A stretch of DNA of 64,000 bases from Prionace glauca (Eukaryota > Chordata > Chondrichthyes > Carcharhiniformes > Carcharhinidae). Below are positions 1 through 11,870 of this stretch, in pieces. Each line of letters opens with the position of its first letter. Position 1 is the first letter of the stretch. The notes below the pieces were generated by a model. The model saw only the letters and a list, made by a program, of their open reading frames with translations, had not been told where the DNA came from and did not search any database. The stretch is from positions 41,978,103 to 42,042,102 of the forward strand of contig CM075760.1 in assembly GCA_037974335.1 (NCBI GenBank), written 5' to 3'. The position numbers and the translations under genes were made by a program.

Positions 1-730
1 TTTAATTTTTACTAATTTCGATAAGTAGCTGCGAGAAATATCTAATTGCTCTGTTATTGTGTGAGTAATATTTCGTTTGAACAATTTCTCAGTGATTCAC
101 TGGTGTTCGGGGACAGGTCAATATCTGAATAATCGTACAGTGCTCATTACAATATCTTCAAGCAACCACCGTTGTGATACATTTTATTAGTTGAATATTG
201 CACTGCACTGTGTCAATTTGACATAGACTTCAGAGATAAAGATTGACCTGTCTTATTTAAAGCATCCAACAGATTCACTGACAGTGTGAGACAGAATTCT
301 GTACTCGCAATATCGCCAGATGGGCTCCCACTGGCTAAATATCTATCCACTCATTAATTACTTATCTGTTTCAGGGAGAAATAAAACGAAATCGCCACAG
401 AACGAGTGTTGACAGTTAGGTTATGTTTGAATAGAATTATATATTCTGTAATTTGTATTGTTACCTTCGAAATTATTTTTCACTTTCGGATGTTTTCATC
501 TGCCTATGCCTAAGCTTTGTAATTCCCTCCCTAAGTCTCCTTATTTCACTTTTCTCGTCTAAGTCAATCCATAAAACTGTCCCTGTATTGGCCATCCTTT
601 CAGTCACCTGTTCAAATATCTCGTTGGTCAAAAGCAAGATGCTGTGGGTGCCCGAAATCCGAACAGAAAGTGCTAGAAACACTCAATGGATCATTCTTCA
701 TCAGTGGAATGGTTTACGGCTCTCTTTCTG
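1..730. other. no recognised feature
   Basis: AT-rich sequence with no long open frame, no tRNA boxes and no repeat family that I recognise. Confidence 0.5.
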
Positions 731-734
731 TCTC

Positions 735-760
735 TCTCTCTCCCCCCGCCTCTGCCCCTG

Positions 761-798
<38 letters not shown>
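735..798. repeat. CT microsatellite
   Basis: A run of TC dinucleotides with a few CCC interruptions, ending in a short CA run. It gives low-complexity reading frames on both strands, which are not genes. Confidence 0.9.
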
Positions 799-799
<1 letters not shown>

Positions 800-1115
800 T
801 TTGTTGTAGACATGTACAGCAAGACACTGGGCCTTGTGTCTTTATTTACTGCATGGGACTCATTTGAATCATCATTGCAATAGACCTTATATTTGTTTAT
901 ATTACATGACACACCATTCCATTTATTATTATATGATGACATGCCGTGATAATTGCTACAAATCATCATTTCTGAGTTTTTGTTCAGCCAAGAGGCCATT
1001 TCTGTTACATTGAGCTCCATCTCAGATATGATTGTGTTAGGCTCTGTGTCATGCACTACTGAACACATCCGTGCCTTACTTTGTATTATATTGGACACTA
1101 ATAATAAAGCCAACA
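790..1115 (-). repeat. unclassified interspersed repeat, copy 1
   Basis: About 325 bases that match, in reverse complement, the stretch near 39190-39500. Shared blocks include the part around 860-890 (cattTGAATCAT type sequence) and the part around 1015-1075 (CATGCACTACTGAACAC). Divergence is perhaps 20-25% by eye. No reverse transcriptase, tRNA-like head or terminal repeats were recognised, so the class is unknown. It is not one of the SINE or LINE families seen elsewhere in the window. Confidence 0.6.
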
Positions 1116-1374
1116 CTGTCTCAGTAACTGGTTTTATATATAATGCGTTTGACAGATGGAAAAAAAGGACAGAACGAGATGAAAAGATGGAAATTAGCTT
1201 TAAAAATGTAATGGGGTTCGAAGAATGTGTTTCGTCTTGTTAATAATTACTGGGTGTTGTTCATCGTATTTAATTGCTCTCGCATTTCCTGGAATATTTT
1301 ATTGAAAGTTTGGGATGAAACTTGTAACATCCTCTTGTTCAAAAGAGATTGAGGAACAGAATGAATGTATGTCA

Positions 1375-1575
1375 CATTGCACTGCAAATGGACTAAAGGA
1401 CAATTCAACATGGCCACTCCAACTAACCTGTACATCTTTGGACTGTAGGAAGAAAGCAGTAAACCTGGAGGAACTCCACGCACATACGGGGTGAATGTGT
1501 AAACACCACACAGTTACACAAGGCTTAAATGGAACCTGTGTCCTTAACAGTGTGAGGTACCAGTGCTTATCACTG
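1375..1575 (-). repeat. tRNA-derived SINE, fragment
   Basis: Reverse complement of the SINE that is most complete at 25375-25665. The stretch shows its standard blocks in minus order: the 'wght gtggagtt' head region, the block equivalent to TTTCCTCCAGGTTTACTG, and the block that matches the CCATGCT region. It is decayed and lacks the tail. Confidence 0.65.
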
Positions 1576-1579
1576 TGTA

Positions 1580-3110
1580 AATAATTGTTATTAATTTTAG
1601 CATGATATTGTAATTTATTCAGTATTTATTGTACATTCTGTGTCTCAGTCAATAAATAAAGTTAATGAATGCCCCTGGACGCTCTTGAATGTGATGTACA
1701 GCTGGTCATGGCGCTGCCAAGGCAATGCATCTTTCAAATGATTCACTGAACTTCTCTCTTTCTCTGTCTCTGACTGAACCTAAATCAGATAACCTCTCTC
1801 CTCTCTCTCAGTCTCCATTAACTCACACAGGTTCCCAGGAGACGGATCTGACTCCGAGACTATTTCTTTTTTCTTCCTTAAGGCACCTTGTGACTGAAAA
1901 GATAAAGCACAAAAATCTCAGCAGAGGTAAATTCATTGTAGGAACTTAACCATTTCACTCAATTAACCTCTCTCCTCTATTTCTCACACACAACACCCAG
2001 CACACTTAAACTTTCTATTTCGGAATGTCTCTGCGGATAAAAAATGTTGCTTTAATTTTTTCTCTTTTCCCTCAATCGTAACCTTCAGTCCATCTTCCCT
2101 TCAATTAATCTGTTTAAACACCAAATATGATCATTTTCTTGATTCATTAATATGGGAATGGGGGTGACTGTAATGCTGAGACCGGCAGCAATCTGTGTGA
2201 CTGTTCTTGATGCTTTCAGAGTGAGCTCACCCTCACAGGCAGGAAGACTGTTCACGGTGATAACATCAAACTGGCCCCGTTTGTTTCATTCTCAGGTAAC
2301 ACAACTTCCTGTTTCTCTGCTGCCGGTTCCAAACCGCACATCTCCCTTCCGAGCAGAAAATAAATCCAGAGACCACAATCTGGTGAGAACACCTGTCAGT
2401 GCGGCTTATATCTGCCCACAGAGTCAGGGCAGAGTCAGACAGGTCACATTGCGGTGACATTTACAAATGAGCCTGGTGTGATCTGGTTAAAGTTTCCATT
2501 CCCGGACATAACTGGATGGTCAGTGGATCAGTCACTGAACTCCCCCGGGATCTGTGAAGGGAGGGAATGATAGCTGTTATCTTTCGTTGTTTGATCATTT
2601 TCTCTCCATCTGCTATTTATTTTTGTTCCTCAGCTTTTATCTGTCAGCCCCCCCGCCGGTTTGCTTTCTCGTAACTCTCCCGCTGTCTCTATCTCCTTGC
2701 CAGTCTTTTCAACACATTTATTAGTGTTCATAATCATGAAGTTGTGATTGGGTTAATTAAAGAGAGAATCTTTCAACTGGGGGACGGTCAGCAACCAATG
2801 GGCACAAATTTATTTTATTGAGCAGCGAGACAGAAAGATAAGTGTTTACTTTTACACAGTAGTTGTGATGAACTGGAATGAACAGTGTGGAAGGGTGATG
2901 GAATTAGATTTCACAGAAACTTTGGAAAATAAATTCGATATATCCTTCATGGGATGAACTTTTGAAGGATTCTCGAGAATGGGAGCATTTTAAGGTTCAT
3001 CTATATCAGTGTCCCAGCATCCTTTTTGTGTCTCTCCCTGTCCTTCATTAAAACGGAATGAAATGGAATATTTATACAACTGTCGTCTTGTGCTAATCTT
3101 ATCATTTGAC
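1580..3110. other. no recognised gene
   Basis: Mixed sequence. The longest open frame (2152-2457, plus) has no recognisable domain and no splice context, so I do not call it. No V-segment hallmarks (Cys, Trp, YYC, recombination signal) were seen here. Confidence 0.45.
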
Positions 3111-3117
3111 AGGACTT

Positions 3118-3181
3118 GTGCGTTGTGTGTGTGTTTCTGTGTGTGTGTGTGTGTGTTTCTGTGTGTGTCTGTGTGTGTGTA
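3118..3181. repeat. GT microsatellite
   Basis: Interrupted (GT)n with TTTCT interruptions. Confidence 0.9.
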
Positions 3182-3497
3182 ATTGCCAGGAACCATTCCG
3201 AAAGTCGATTCTATTTACAAAACATCACTTTGAACAGATTAGCATCGGATCAAACTTTTCTTTTAGGAAAAACACAATAATCCTTAACATTTATTGCACC
3301 GCTTTTCTCCCTCTGATGAAGGTTTCATAGTTCGCCGTTTCAGTCCTCGTGAATACAAGCCTCAGTCAGGTGGCATCAGTCACTCTTCCGGTTGTGGTAG
3401 GGTTTCCAATCCGTGTTTGCCACACAAATCCCTGCCTCACTCCTCATGACAAAGAAACCTGTTCTCAGGCCCCAGAAATGATTCTTTCCTTATATCA

Positions 3498-4360
3498 GGT
3501 CCCACTCTGATTCCGGGCCCAGCTGTCTCTGTTAGTGATACACTGGGGCCAGTCATTCACATTGTAATGTTCTAATTCTCAGGTTCCAGTCTGACTCCGG
3601 GCCCAGCTGTCTCTGTTAGTGATACACTGGAGCCAGTCATTCACATTGTAATGTTCTAATTCTCAGGTTCCAGTCTGACTCCGGGCCCAGCTGTCTCTGT
3701 CAGTGATACACTGGGGCCAGTCATTCACATTGTAATGTTCTAATTCTCAGGTCCCAGTCTGACTCCGGGCCCAGCTGTCTCTGTCAGTGATACACTGGAG
3801 CCAGTCATTCACATTGTAATGTTCTAATTCTCAAGTCCCAGTCTGACTCCGGGCCCAGCTCTCTCTGTCAGTGATACACTGGGGCCAGTCATTCACATTG
3901 TAATGTTCTAATTCTCAGGTCCCAGTCTGACTCCGGGCCCAGCTGTCTCTGTCAGTGATACACTGGGGCCAATGATTCACATTGTAATGTTCTAATTCTC
4001 AGATCCCAGTCTGACTCCGGGCCCAGCTGTCTCTGTCAGTGATACACTGGGGCCAGTCATTTACATTGTAATGTTCTAATTCTCAGGTCCCAGTCTGACT
4101 CCGGGCCCAGCTGTCTCTGTCAGTGATACACTGGGGCCAGTCATTCACATTGTAATGTTCTAATTCTCAGGTCCCAGTCTGACTCCGGGCCCAGCTGTCT
4201 CTGTTAGTGATACACTGGGGCCAGTCATTCACATTGTAATGTTCTAATTCTCAGGTCCCAGTCTGACTCCGGGCCCAGCTGTCTCTGTCAGTGATACACT
4301 GGGGCCAGTCATTCACATTGTAATGTTCTAATTCTAATTTTAATTCTCAGGTTCCAGTCT
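3498..4360. repeat. 84-bp tandem array, about 10 copies
   Basis: The core GGGCCCAGCTGTCTCTGT recurs with a constant spacing of 84 bases (its GGG starts near 3515, 3599, 3683, 3767, 3851, 3935, 4019, 4103, 4187 and 4271). Units differ at only a few positions (for example GTTAGTG/GTCAGTG and GGAGCC/GGGGCC). The array ends in a scrambled partial unit near 4330-4360. The period is divisible by three, but most units hold stops in all frames, so it is probably a noncoding minisatellite. Confidence 0.95.
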
Positions 4361-4764
4361 GAGAATTGAGTCCTATATCTGGAAGTTTAATGAGACACTG
4401 AGAAGGACAATTTTCATAATCTCCCCGTCATTCGAAACGTGATTTATCCATTTTCCAACAGGTCTCTGAAGACAGATAAGTCATCACCGGAACAAAATAG
4501 TGAGGCTGCAATAATTTTATATGCAAGAGCACACAACAGAAGGGTTGTCAGTAAATAATTACATATTAAACGTTCTTCAGTTGAAACACATGAACTGTTT
4601 GGTGTTTTCATGCATTCAGGGAAGACAGAGATGGGCTGAAGGTTATCACTGGGAAAACTGAAGGGGAATTGCTAAAAGAGATCATTTCTCCAAAGGGGTT
4701 TATTAGAAAACAGAATACTTAAAATAAGTAAGCACGCAAATGTTAATGATGTTTGTTAGACATA

Positions 4765-4945
4765 AAACCATAAAATTTCTACAGTTCAGAAGAAAGGCTA
4801 TCTGGCCCACTGAGTCTGCATCCCACCCCAGGTCCTCCCCTCTGCCCTATCCCTGTTAGCCCCACACATTTACCATGGCTGTTCCACATATTCTGAGGGA
4901 AAAGAACGGGCAATTTTGCATGGCGAATCCAACTAATACTATCCG
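4765..4945 (-). repeat. SINE fragment
   Basis: Contains the blocks CTGGCCCACTGAGTCTGCA and GCATGGCGAATCCAACTAA, matching in the same orientation the SINE seen at 31360-31660. Decayed. Confidence 0.6.
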
Positions 4946-4949
4946 TTGC

Positions 4950-5750
4950 AATATAATCGAGAGACTGGTTTCGTGCGGTAATATTGAGACAGGGCCGAAT
5001 ACACCAGATATCTTTACAGCACCTGTACTAATATAGATGCAGACTGGGCCCAGTTCAGCCATTACTGAGAGGGTGTATACAGGATCTAACACTCTCTAAC
5101 CAGCGTGGTGTTTTCTCATATAAACAGAGACGTGCCATACTCAAACAACTGGGATTTTGCTGAGTACAGAATCAACTGAGATTATTGTCATATAATCAGA
5201 AATATGATTTCGTGTCATATAAACTGGGTCACGTTTAGGATGGGCAAAGACTGAGTCTGTTACAGAAATAACTGAGACGATCTTCTGTATATTGTCGTGA
5301 CAAAAAATGCAGTTTCACTGCCATCTCCTGGATAACCCTTGCTATTGCAGGTGTTGTGAAATGCTGATTTCAGTTGCTGTTTCTCATTCTTTCATGGGCT
5401 GTGTATCCAGCTGGTAAGGCCAGCATATATTGGCAATCGCTAATACACTGAATTTACTGGTTTTCTAGACCATCATAAAAGGCACGTAATAGCCAAGGAC
5501 GTGTGCGCCTAGAGTCACCTCTGGGCTAAAGTGGGAAATGATGGAAGGTTTTTTTTTCTGCAGGGCATTAGAGAATCTGATATATTTCAAGTCATGGCCA
5601 CAATCACGGAAATTACCTTTACATCCAAAATTGTAATTGCGTTTTGAAGCCTGTTGTAGTTGGACTTGAATATTTATCTTGAGAAATTGGCCTACCCTCA
5701 CAGAGATATTACCACTCTGTCACTGTCACCCTTTCAACATTGATAAAGTA
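4950..5750. other. no recognised feature
   Basis: No coding, tRNA or repeat signal that I can name. Confidence 0.45.
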
Positions 5751-5754
5751 CTTA

Positions 5755-7203
5755 AGAACATAAGAACATAAGAAATAGGAGCAGGAGGAGGCCATCTAGC
5801 CCTTCGAGCCTGCCCCGCCATTCAATAAGATCATGGCTGATCTGTCGTGACTCAGCTCCACCTTCCCGCCCTCTCCCCATAACCCTTAATCCCCTCTCTT
5901 ATCAAAAACCCATCAACCCGCTTCTTAAAAATATTTAGCGAGGCAGCCTCCACCACTTCAACGGGCAGAGAATTCCAGAGATTCACCACCCTTTGAGTGA
6001 AGAAGTTCCTCCTCAACTCTGTTCTAAACCACCCCCCCCTTTATCTTGAGGCTGTGCCCCCTAGTCCTACTGTCTTTTTTGAGCGGGAAGAGTCTCTCCA
6101 CCTCTATCCTATCCATCCCATTCATCATCTTATACGTCTCAATGAGATCTCCCCTCATTCTTCTAAACTCTAACGAGTACAAGCCTAGTTTATTCAGCCT
6201 CTCCTCATAGCTCAATCCCCTCAACTCCGGTATCAGCCTAGTAAACCTCCTCTGCACTCCCTCCAGGGACAAAATATCCTTGCGCAGGTGCGGCGCCCAA
6301 AACTGCACACAGTACTCCAGCTGCGGCCTCACCAATGCCCTATACAGCTGCAGCAAGCCCTCCCTACTTTTATATTCAATCCCCCTCGCTATGAAGGCCA
6401 GCATCCCATTCGCCTTCCTGACCACCTGCTGCACCTGCAAGCTGGGTTTTTGCGACTCATGCACAAGGACCCCGAGGTCCCTCTGCACCGTCGCCTGCTG
6501 CAGCTTTTCGCCACGTAAGTAATAGTCCTTCCTACCATTCCTCCTACCAAAGTGGACCACCTCACACTTGCCAACATTAAATTCCATTTGCCATTTCCTG
6601 GCCCATTCGCCCAGCCTATCTAGATCATTCTGCAGACTCTCCACACCCTCCGCACAATTTGCCTTTTCCCCCAATCTTGGTGTCATCAGCAAATTTCGAC
6701 ACCCTGCACTCGGTTCCCTCCTCCAGATCATCTATATAAATGGTAAATAGCTGAGGCCCCAGCACCGACCCCTGGGGCACCCCACTAGTCACCAACCGCC
6801 AATCCGAATAGCATCCATTGACCCCCACTCTCTGCCTCCTATTTGACAACCAATCCTCTATCCACGCTAACACCCTACCCCCAACTCCACGTCCCCTGAC
6901 CTTCTGCAATAACCTCTTGTGAGGTACCTTGTCAAACGCCTTCTGAAAATCCAGAAAGACCACATCCACCGGCTCTCCTCCATCCACTGCCCTAGACACA
7001 TCCTCATAGAACTCCAGTAAATTTGTCAGACACGACTTCCCTTTATTGAAACCGTGTTGCGTCCGCCCTATCAAGCAATTCTCCTCAAGATGCCTCGCTA
7101 TTTCCTCCTTAATGACGGATTCTAACATTTTACCTACCACAGACGTTAAACTAACCGGCCGATAATTCCCCGCCTTTTGCCTGGCACCCTTCTTAAACAA
7201 CGC
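5755..7203 (-). mobile_element. CR1-type LINE, 5'-truncated reverse transcriptase and 3' end
   Basis: Two overlapping minus-strand frames (6625-7200 and 6024-6731) give the C-terminal part of a CR1-family ORF2. In order are the fingers motif [21 protein letters not shown], the palm block [28 protein letters not shown] and the catalytic FADD, followed by the thumb and tail (FNVGKCEVVHFG, LVRPQLEYCVQFW, GLYSLEFRRMRGDLIETYK). The shift of frame between the two parts lies just after FADDTK. The element ends near 5755-5780 with tandem TTCTTATG-type octamers (reverse complement), the usual CR1 3' terminus. The 5' part (endonuclease, ORF1) is missing. It matches the copy at 61597-62768 closely, so the family is fairly young. 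Confidence 0.93.
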
Positions 7204-10140
7204 TTACAGCAGAGAAGAAGGCCATTTTGAAGCGTCATGTGTGTGTTGGTCCTCGAAAGGAGCAATTTATCCAATAACACTCTGTACCCCACAGTCTAGC
7301 ATTTTGTTCATTTTCAGACAATTATCCAATCCCATTTTGAACCCATTAATTGGCGCTGCCTGCACCACATTCTCAAACAGCACATTCCAGATCTGGATCA
7401 CTCACTGTCTGAAAATGTTTTTCCTGATGTCTCCATGTTTCTTCCATCAATTTACTTCAACCTGCTCCCTCTGTGTCAAGATCCTTCTGCCATTGAACAG
7501 TTTCTCTCTATCTACTCTGTCAAGACCCCTCAGGATTTTGAATGCCTCGTTAAAGTCACATCAGCAACTTCCTGTCAAGGAAATTAGTCCGAACTTCTCC
7601 AAAATATTTTCGTCACTGAACTTTCTGATCTCTGGACTTATTCTCGTGTTTTCCTTTCCATCCAGCCTATTGACTTTACATTCTGCCTGAGTTCGGTGCC
7701 GAAAATTGGACCGAATTTTTTGGTTGACGATTTTCCAAGTGTTTTCTACAAATTTAGCACAACTTCCTTGCTTCTGTATTCTTTTCCCCAATAGACAAAA
7801 ACTATTCACTTTTTTTTGTTTGCAGCTATCTCAACCTGTCTTGCATCATAAATGATTTATATACATATTCACTCAAGTCCCTCGGCGTCTATGTTCACTT
7901 TCATCATTTCCATTTTTTTCTCCACATTCTGTTGAACAAAACTGATCATGTAACTTTTCTCCGCAATAAATTAAATGTGCAAATTACTCGTCCATTCAAC
8001 AAATTAGTTCTTTTTGCCCTGTCACTATTTACCTGAAATCACCATCCTCTGCTTTCCAACCTTTCCCCCAATGTGTCGATTATCTCCAAGCATATTCCCC
8101 AATTTCCTTCTAATCATTTATATATCCATGTCAAACAACAAAGGTTCCAGAACTGATCCCTGAGCCACAACACTCCATTCAGAAACGCACACTTGCACAG
8201 CTACACTCTGTTTTCTATGACTGAGCCAGTTCTCCATCTACCTAGCTAGCTCACCTCTGATCTCATTTTACTGCAAATTCTGTACCTCTCTGCCATGAGG
8301 GGCCTTGTCAGAGGGTTTACTAGTGTCCATGTCGACAATATCCACTGCTCTACCATCATCAATCATCTTCGTCACTTCCTCAAAAAATAAACTTGATCAC
8401 GTTAGTCAGACACGATCTGATCTTCAAAAAAGCATGTTGCCTTTCACTAATACATCCATTTATTTCAAAGAGGGATTAAATCCTGCCTCGAAGAATTTTC
8501 TTCAATAATTTCCTGACCACTGACGTAAGGCTCACTAGCCTGTGCTTACCTAGATTATTGTTGCCATTCTTCCTAAACAAAAATCGGCTATTCTCCAATC
8601 CTCATACTTCCACTATAGCCAGTGATGATACAAAGATTTCTCTCAAGACCCCAGCAATTTCCTCCTGGCCTCTCGCATTATTCTGTGGTATATCACATTA
8701 GGCCCTGGGGACTTATCTACCTTAATGTATCTCAAGAACCCCAATATCTCCTCCTTTTTGATCTCAACATGACTCAAACTACTTGTGCATCCTTTCCCAG
8801 ACTCATCATGCACTAAGTACTTCTCTTTAGTGAATACTGACGTGAAGTATTCAATACCTCGTCATTTCCCTGGATCCGCGCATAGAATCCCTCACCTGTC
8901 CTCGGATGTGCCAACCCCTTCCCTGGCTAAACATTTGCCCTTTATATATGTGTAAAACGCCTTCGGATTTTCTTCCATCCTGCGGCAAATTAATTCTCGT
9001 GACCCCTTTTCGCCCTCTTTAGTCTTTGCTTAAGTTTCGTTTTACTTTCCTTGTATTTCATAATTGTTTTGTGTCTTCCTAGGACAGAAAAAAACTTTTT
9101 TTCCCACTTTGACGAGGCTCATAATTTCTCTCATTTTACAATGTTCCCGAAATTTGCGATACCTACCCTTCATTCTCATTGGAATGTGCCAGTCCGGAAT
9201 TCCTATCAACTTGCACTTGAAAGCCTCCCACGTGCCAGATGTTGATTTGCCCCAATCTACATTCTTCCGTTTCTGCCTAATATTGTTATAATGAGTCATC
9301 CCCGAGTTTAATGTCTTCACTTGAGTATTACACTTACCTTTCTCTGTCCGTACCTTAACACTCACTGAGTTGTGTCTCTGTTCCCCAACTACTCCCCCAC
9401 TGAAATGTCGACCACCTGTCCAGGCTGATTCCCTATTTCCAGGTCCAGTTCAGCCGCTTCTCTAGTTGGACTATCTCTATAATGTTTTGGGAAGCCCTCC
9501 AGGATGCTCCTTACAAACTCTGCCCCATCCACACACTCAGCAAAAATGAGTCCCTGTCAATTTTGAGGAAGTTAACTCTCCCACCACAACAACCCTGTTA
9601 CTTTTGCATCTTGCCAAATTCTCGTTCATATCTCTTTCTCAATCTCCCGCTAGTTGTTGGGAGGCCAATAGAAAATGCCGAATCTTGTGAGTACACTCTT
9701 CCTATTCCTGCACTCTACCCATACTGCCTCGCTGTATAAGCCATGCGAACTACATTGGGTGCAGTCCTCCTGCAGTACTGCTGCAATATTCTCCTTACCA
9801 GTCTTGAAAATGTCCCTCCCCTGTAACATCATTTTCTATCCTGCTTGAATCATCGGCATCCTTGTACGTTAAGCTGTCATTCCTCTCCTTTCCTTAACCA
9901 AGTCTCTGTAATAGCAGCAACATCACAGTTCCAAGAACGAATCCAAGCTCCAAATCAGCCTTACGAATCAGCCTTACCTGTTACACTTTTTGTATTGAAA
10001 CAAATGCCCTTCAGCCTGCCGGACCCGCTTTAATTAGGAGCCACACTATTTCTGCTCTTTTTCTGAGTCTTACTGGCCCTGTTCTCTTGTTCCACTTCAG
10101 CTGATTCACCTTTGCTTTATTCCCCTCTCCCTGGTAGATT
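7204..10140 (-). mobile_element. old decayed LINE (CR1/L2-like)
   Basis: The minus strand shows broken LINE reverse-transcriptase pieces. Around 8230-8420 is a stretch reading like FFEEVTKMIDDGRAVDIVD followed by SKPSDKAPHGR, which corresponds to the LINE palm motif [20 protein letters not shown]. Upstream (8440-8570) the fingers region is recognisable. The 3' domain (7250-7900) corresponds to the FNV..CEVMHF region. From about 9000 to 10140 the sequence probably covers the linker and endonuclease part, but it is too diverged to assign motifs. Many stops and shifts; inactive. It lies directly against the younger LINE. Confidence 0.75.
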
Positions 10141-10144
10141 TCCT

Positions 10145-10290
10145 TCCCTAAAGGACATCAGTGAAAGAAATTGGTCCTTTCGACAATCAAATATGGTTTT
10201 ATGGTCATCAGTAGATTTTTATTTCCAGACAATTTTTATTTAATTCAAATTCCATCAGCTGCAGTGAGCGGATTCGTACCAAGAACATGA
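10145..10290 (-). repeat. SINE 3' fragment
   Basis: The blocks TTTATGGTCATCAGTAGA and AATTCCATCAGCTGCAGTG are diverged copies of the SINE also present at 11656-11870 (minus) and 19640-19960 (plus). Confidence 0.6.
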
Positions 10291-10639
10291 ACAACAGGAG
10301 GAATCCTTCCTGAAGTTATGACATCAGTAGGAGCGAATCAGAAAATTTCCTCAGTTTTCCTTCCAAGAACGTACTCACGAATCAGCTGCTTCTGTTGGTT
10401 TCAAGTCACTTTCTGAACTATAATACCCGATAGACACCTACCCAACTGGAAATGGCAGTATGGACGGGGTAGTAAGGGACACAAGACACAGCAACACCTC
10501 TCCACCCACTTCCCTAAACTCCCACACTTTCCCCAACTCTCAGCGTTTCACTCTCTGCAACTTACAGTCTGTGGAGATCCCTCAATAGGCAGATTTCACA
10601 GGCCTCATTCCGAAGTTCATACTTGGTCATGCCCAACTC

Positions 10640-11440
10640 ATGAATCAATTTTAAGTTATGACACCCCTCCCCCTCTCGGTCTGAGTAACCGCCGAGGGCT
10701 GACCGGCTTGGAAGCCTTTCTTTGAAATTTCACTGCTGGGTCTGGTTCCTCCTGCTCAGCCTCGGAGGTGAGTGGGTTTCAGCAGACCGGAGCTCGCCTC
10801 TTCCACCATGAGCGTTGTAGCCCAAGTTCCCTTTATTGGGAGACAATGTGGCCGAGAGGCTAAACCCGCCCTGTCCATTTCAGACTCCCAGTTTCTCACT
10901 GGTGGAGATGGAGAGCAGGAGCCGGAGCATCTGGAACTCTTTCCAAAGTTCCGGGTGTGCGGGGAATTGATTTTCCCTGCATGTCTTGGTGTTTCACGGA
11001 TTATAGATGTTTGAAACATTCCCATAGGACGGTATCTCCCAAGTGGACTTGATAGGAATCTGGCCCTGTTCCTGACCTGAACGTGTCTCATAACCAGCGT
11101 ATCCATTGCCAAGATTCTTAACTAATAGCCTAACAACTACCTTTAACAGCCTGTCCCAGTTGATGGAAACGGCTCTGGGTGTCAGCTTCCCCCCTCAGAA
11201 AATTAGACTTTGGGAAGAGTGATCATGAGGAACTCTGCTTGTGCTATTCCATTTGTTGAAGAGGGGAGGGGAGTGGTGATTGAGGGGATTTGGCCTGTAA
11301 TTGAAGAGCAATCTGGATAGGTTGGTGTCAAAGGAGGCAGTGGGATAGTTTTTTGAACCTCTTTTTACTGTTTGGGCCGCACTTTCTGCCAGACCTTTGG
11401 ATGATGGGGAATATGGGCACTGTCCTAACGTGTCAAATTC
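10640..11440 (-). mobile_element. Ty3/gypsy fossil: integrase C-terminal region
   Basis: Minus-strand remains of a Ty3/gypsy retrotransposon. The end of the integrase core (YHPSS.GLAE-type block near 11395-11430) is followed by the C-terminal and linker region, up to a degraded polyprotein end near 10650. The same core block occurs on the plus strand near 22655-22690, consistent with the mirror arms of the inverted duplication. It is broken, with several breaks. No LTRs were identified next to it. Confidence 0.7.
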
Positions 11441-11465
11441 TGTTCAATTTGTTGCAATGCAGAGT

Positions 11466-11503
11466 TTCACTAGCTTTCGAGGTTACCCTCTTCGTCAGGT
11501 GAA
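11466..11503 (-). ncRNA. candidate type I hammerhead ribozyme
   Basis: Read on the minus strand: helix I strand TTCAC, core CTGACGA, an unpaired A, helix II GAGG-GTAA-CCTC with a GNRA tetraloop, core GAAA, a minimal helix III (A-GC-T), then A at the cleavage position and helix I strand GTGAA. All invariant core positions (C3, U4, G5, A6, G8, A9, G12, A13, A14) are present. Very short helix III is known for hammerheads of Penelope-like elements. Cleavage is predicted, not shown. Confidence 0.75.
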
Positions 11504-11525
11504 TGGAGAGTTCTGGTGACGAACA

Positions 11526-11563
11526 TTCGCCTGACGAAGAGGGTAACCTCGAAAGCTAGTGAA
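11526..11563 (+). ncRNA. candidate type I hammerhead ribozyme
   Basis: Plus-strand partner of the ribozyme just upstream. Helix I TTCGC/GTGAA (one G-U pair), core CTGACGA, helix II GAGG-GTAA-CCTC, core GAAA, minimal helix III, U-A before the predicted cleavage site. Together the two motifs form an inverted repeat, so either strand's transcript would carry one ribozyme. Confidence 0.75.
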
Positions 11564-11655
11564 TTTACTATCACATAAATCGATTGGACTTAAACCTGGT
11601 GTTGTCAGACTTTTTACTGTGTCTACCCCAGTCCAGCGCCAGCATATCCACATCA

Positions 11656-11870
11656 TGACATTGATAAACCAGATGGGTCTTTCTGAAAATGGACAATGTT
11701 TTTATGGTCACTAATGAATTCTAAACTCCAGATATATTTACTTAAGTTCCACCATCTGCGGTGACGTGATCGGAATCCATGTGCCCAGAACATTAGCTGA
11801 GTTGTTGCATTAATACTCAAGTGATAAAACCTACAGTCCATCACATCCACACCTGAGTGTACACATCCTG
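11656..11870 (-). repeat. SINE, left-arm copy
   Basis: Reverse complement of 19640-19860. Shared blocks are GGTGGAACTTAA / GGTGGAATTTGAA and ACCATAAAAACATTG. It belongs to the inverted duplication rather than being an independent insertion. Confidence 0.7.

Larger units (their letters stand above)
11440..11655. mobile_element. Penelope-like element terminal repeat with two ribozymes
   Basis: A short copy of the repeat family that ends in AAACCTGGTGTTGTCAGAC and ACCCCAGTCCAGCG. It contains two back-to-back hammerhead-like motifs (11466-11503 minus, 11526-11563 plus) separated by 22 bases. It interrupts the gypsy fossil at the outer edge of the left duplication arm. No coding part is present, so this is a solo terminal repeat or non-autonomous derivative. 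Confidence 0.75.

Noticed and set aside
691-1116. Minus-strand 141-codon frame.
   Set aside because: Its end is translated microsatellite (Arg-Glu repeats) and the remainder is an interspersed repeat.
2152-2457. A 101-codon frame near the left end.
   Set aside because: No domain, no splice context and no second copy; it may be chance.
3498-4360. CRISPR-like array, because of the regular spacing.
   Set aside because: There are no unique spacers; entire 84-bp units repeat, and the context is vertebrate.
10756-11112. Minus-strand 118-codon frame as a host gene.
   Set aside because: It lies inside the gypsy integrase C-terminal fossil.
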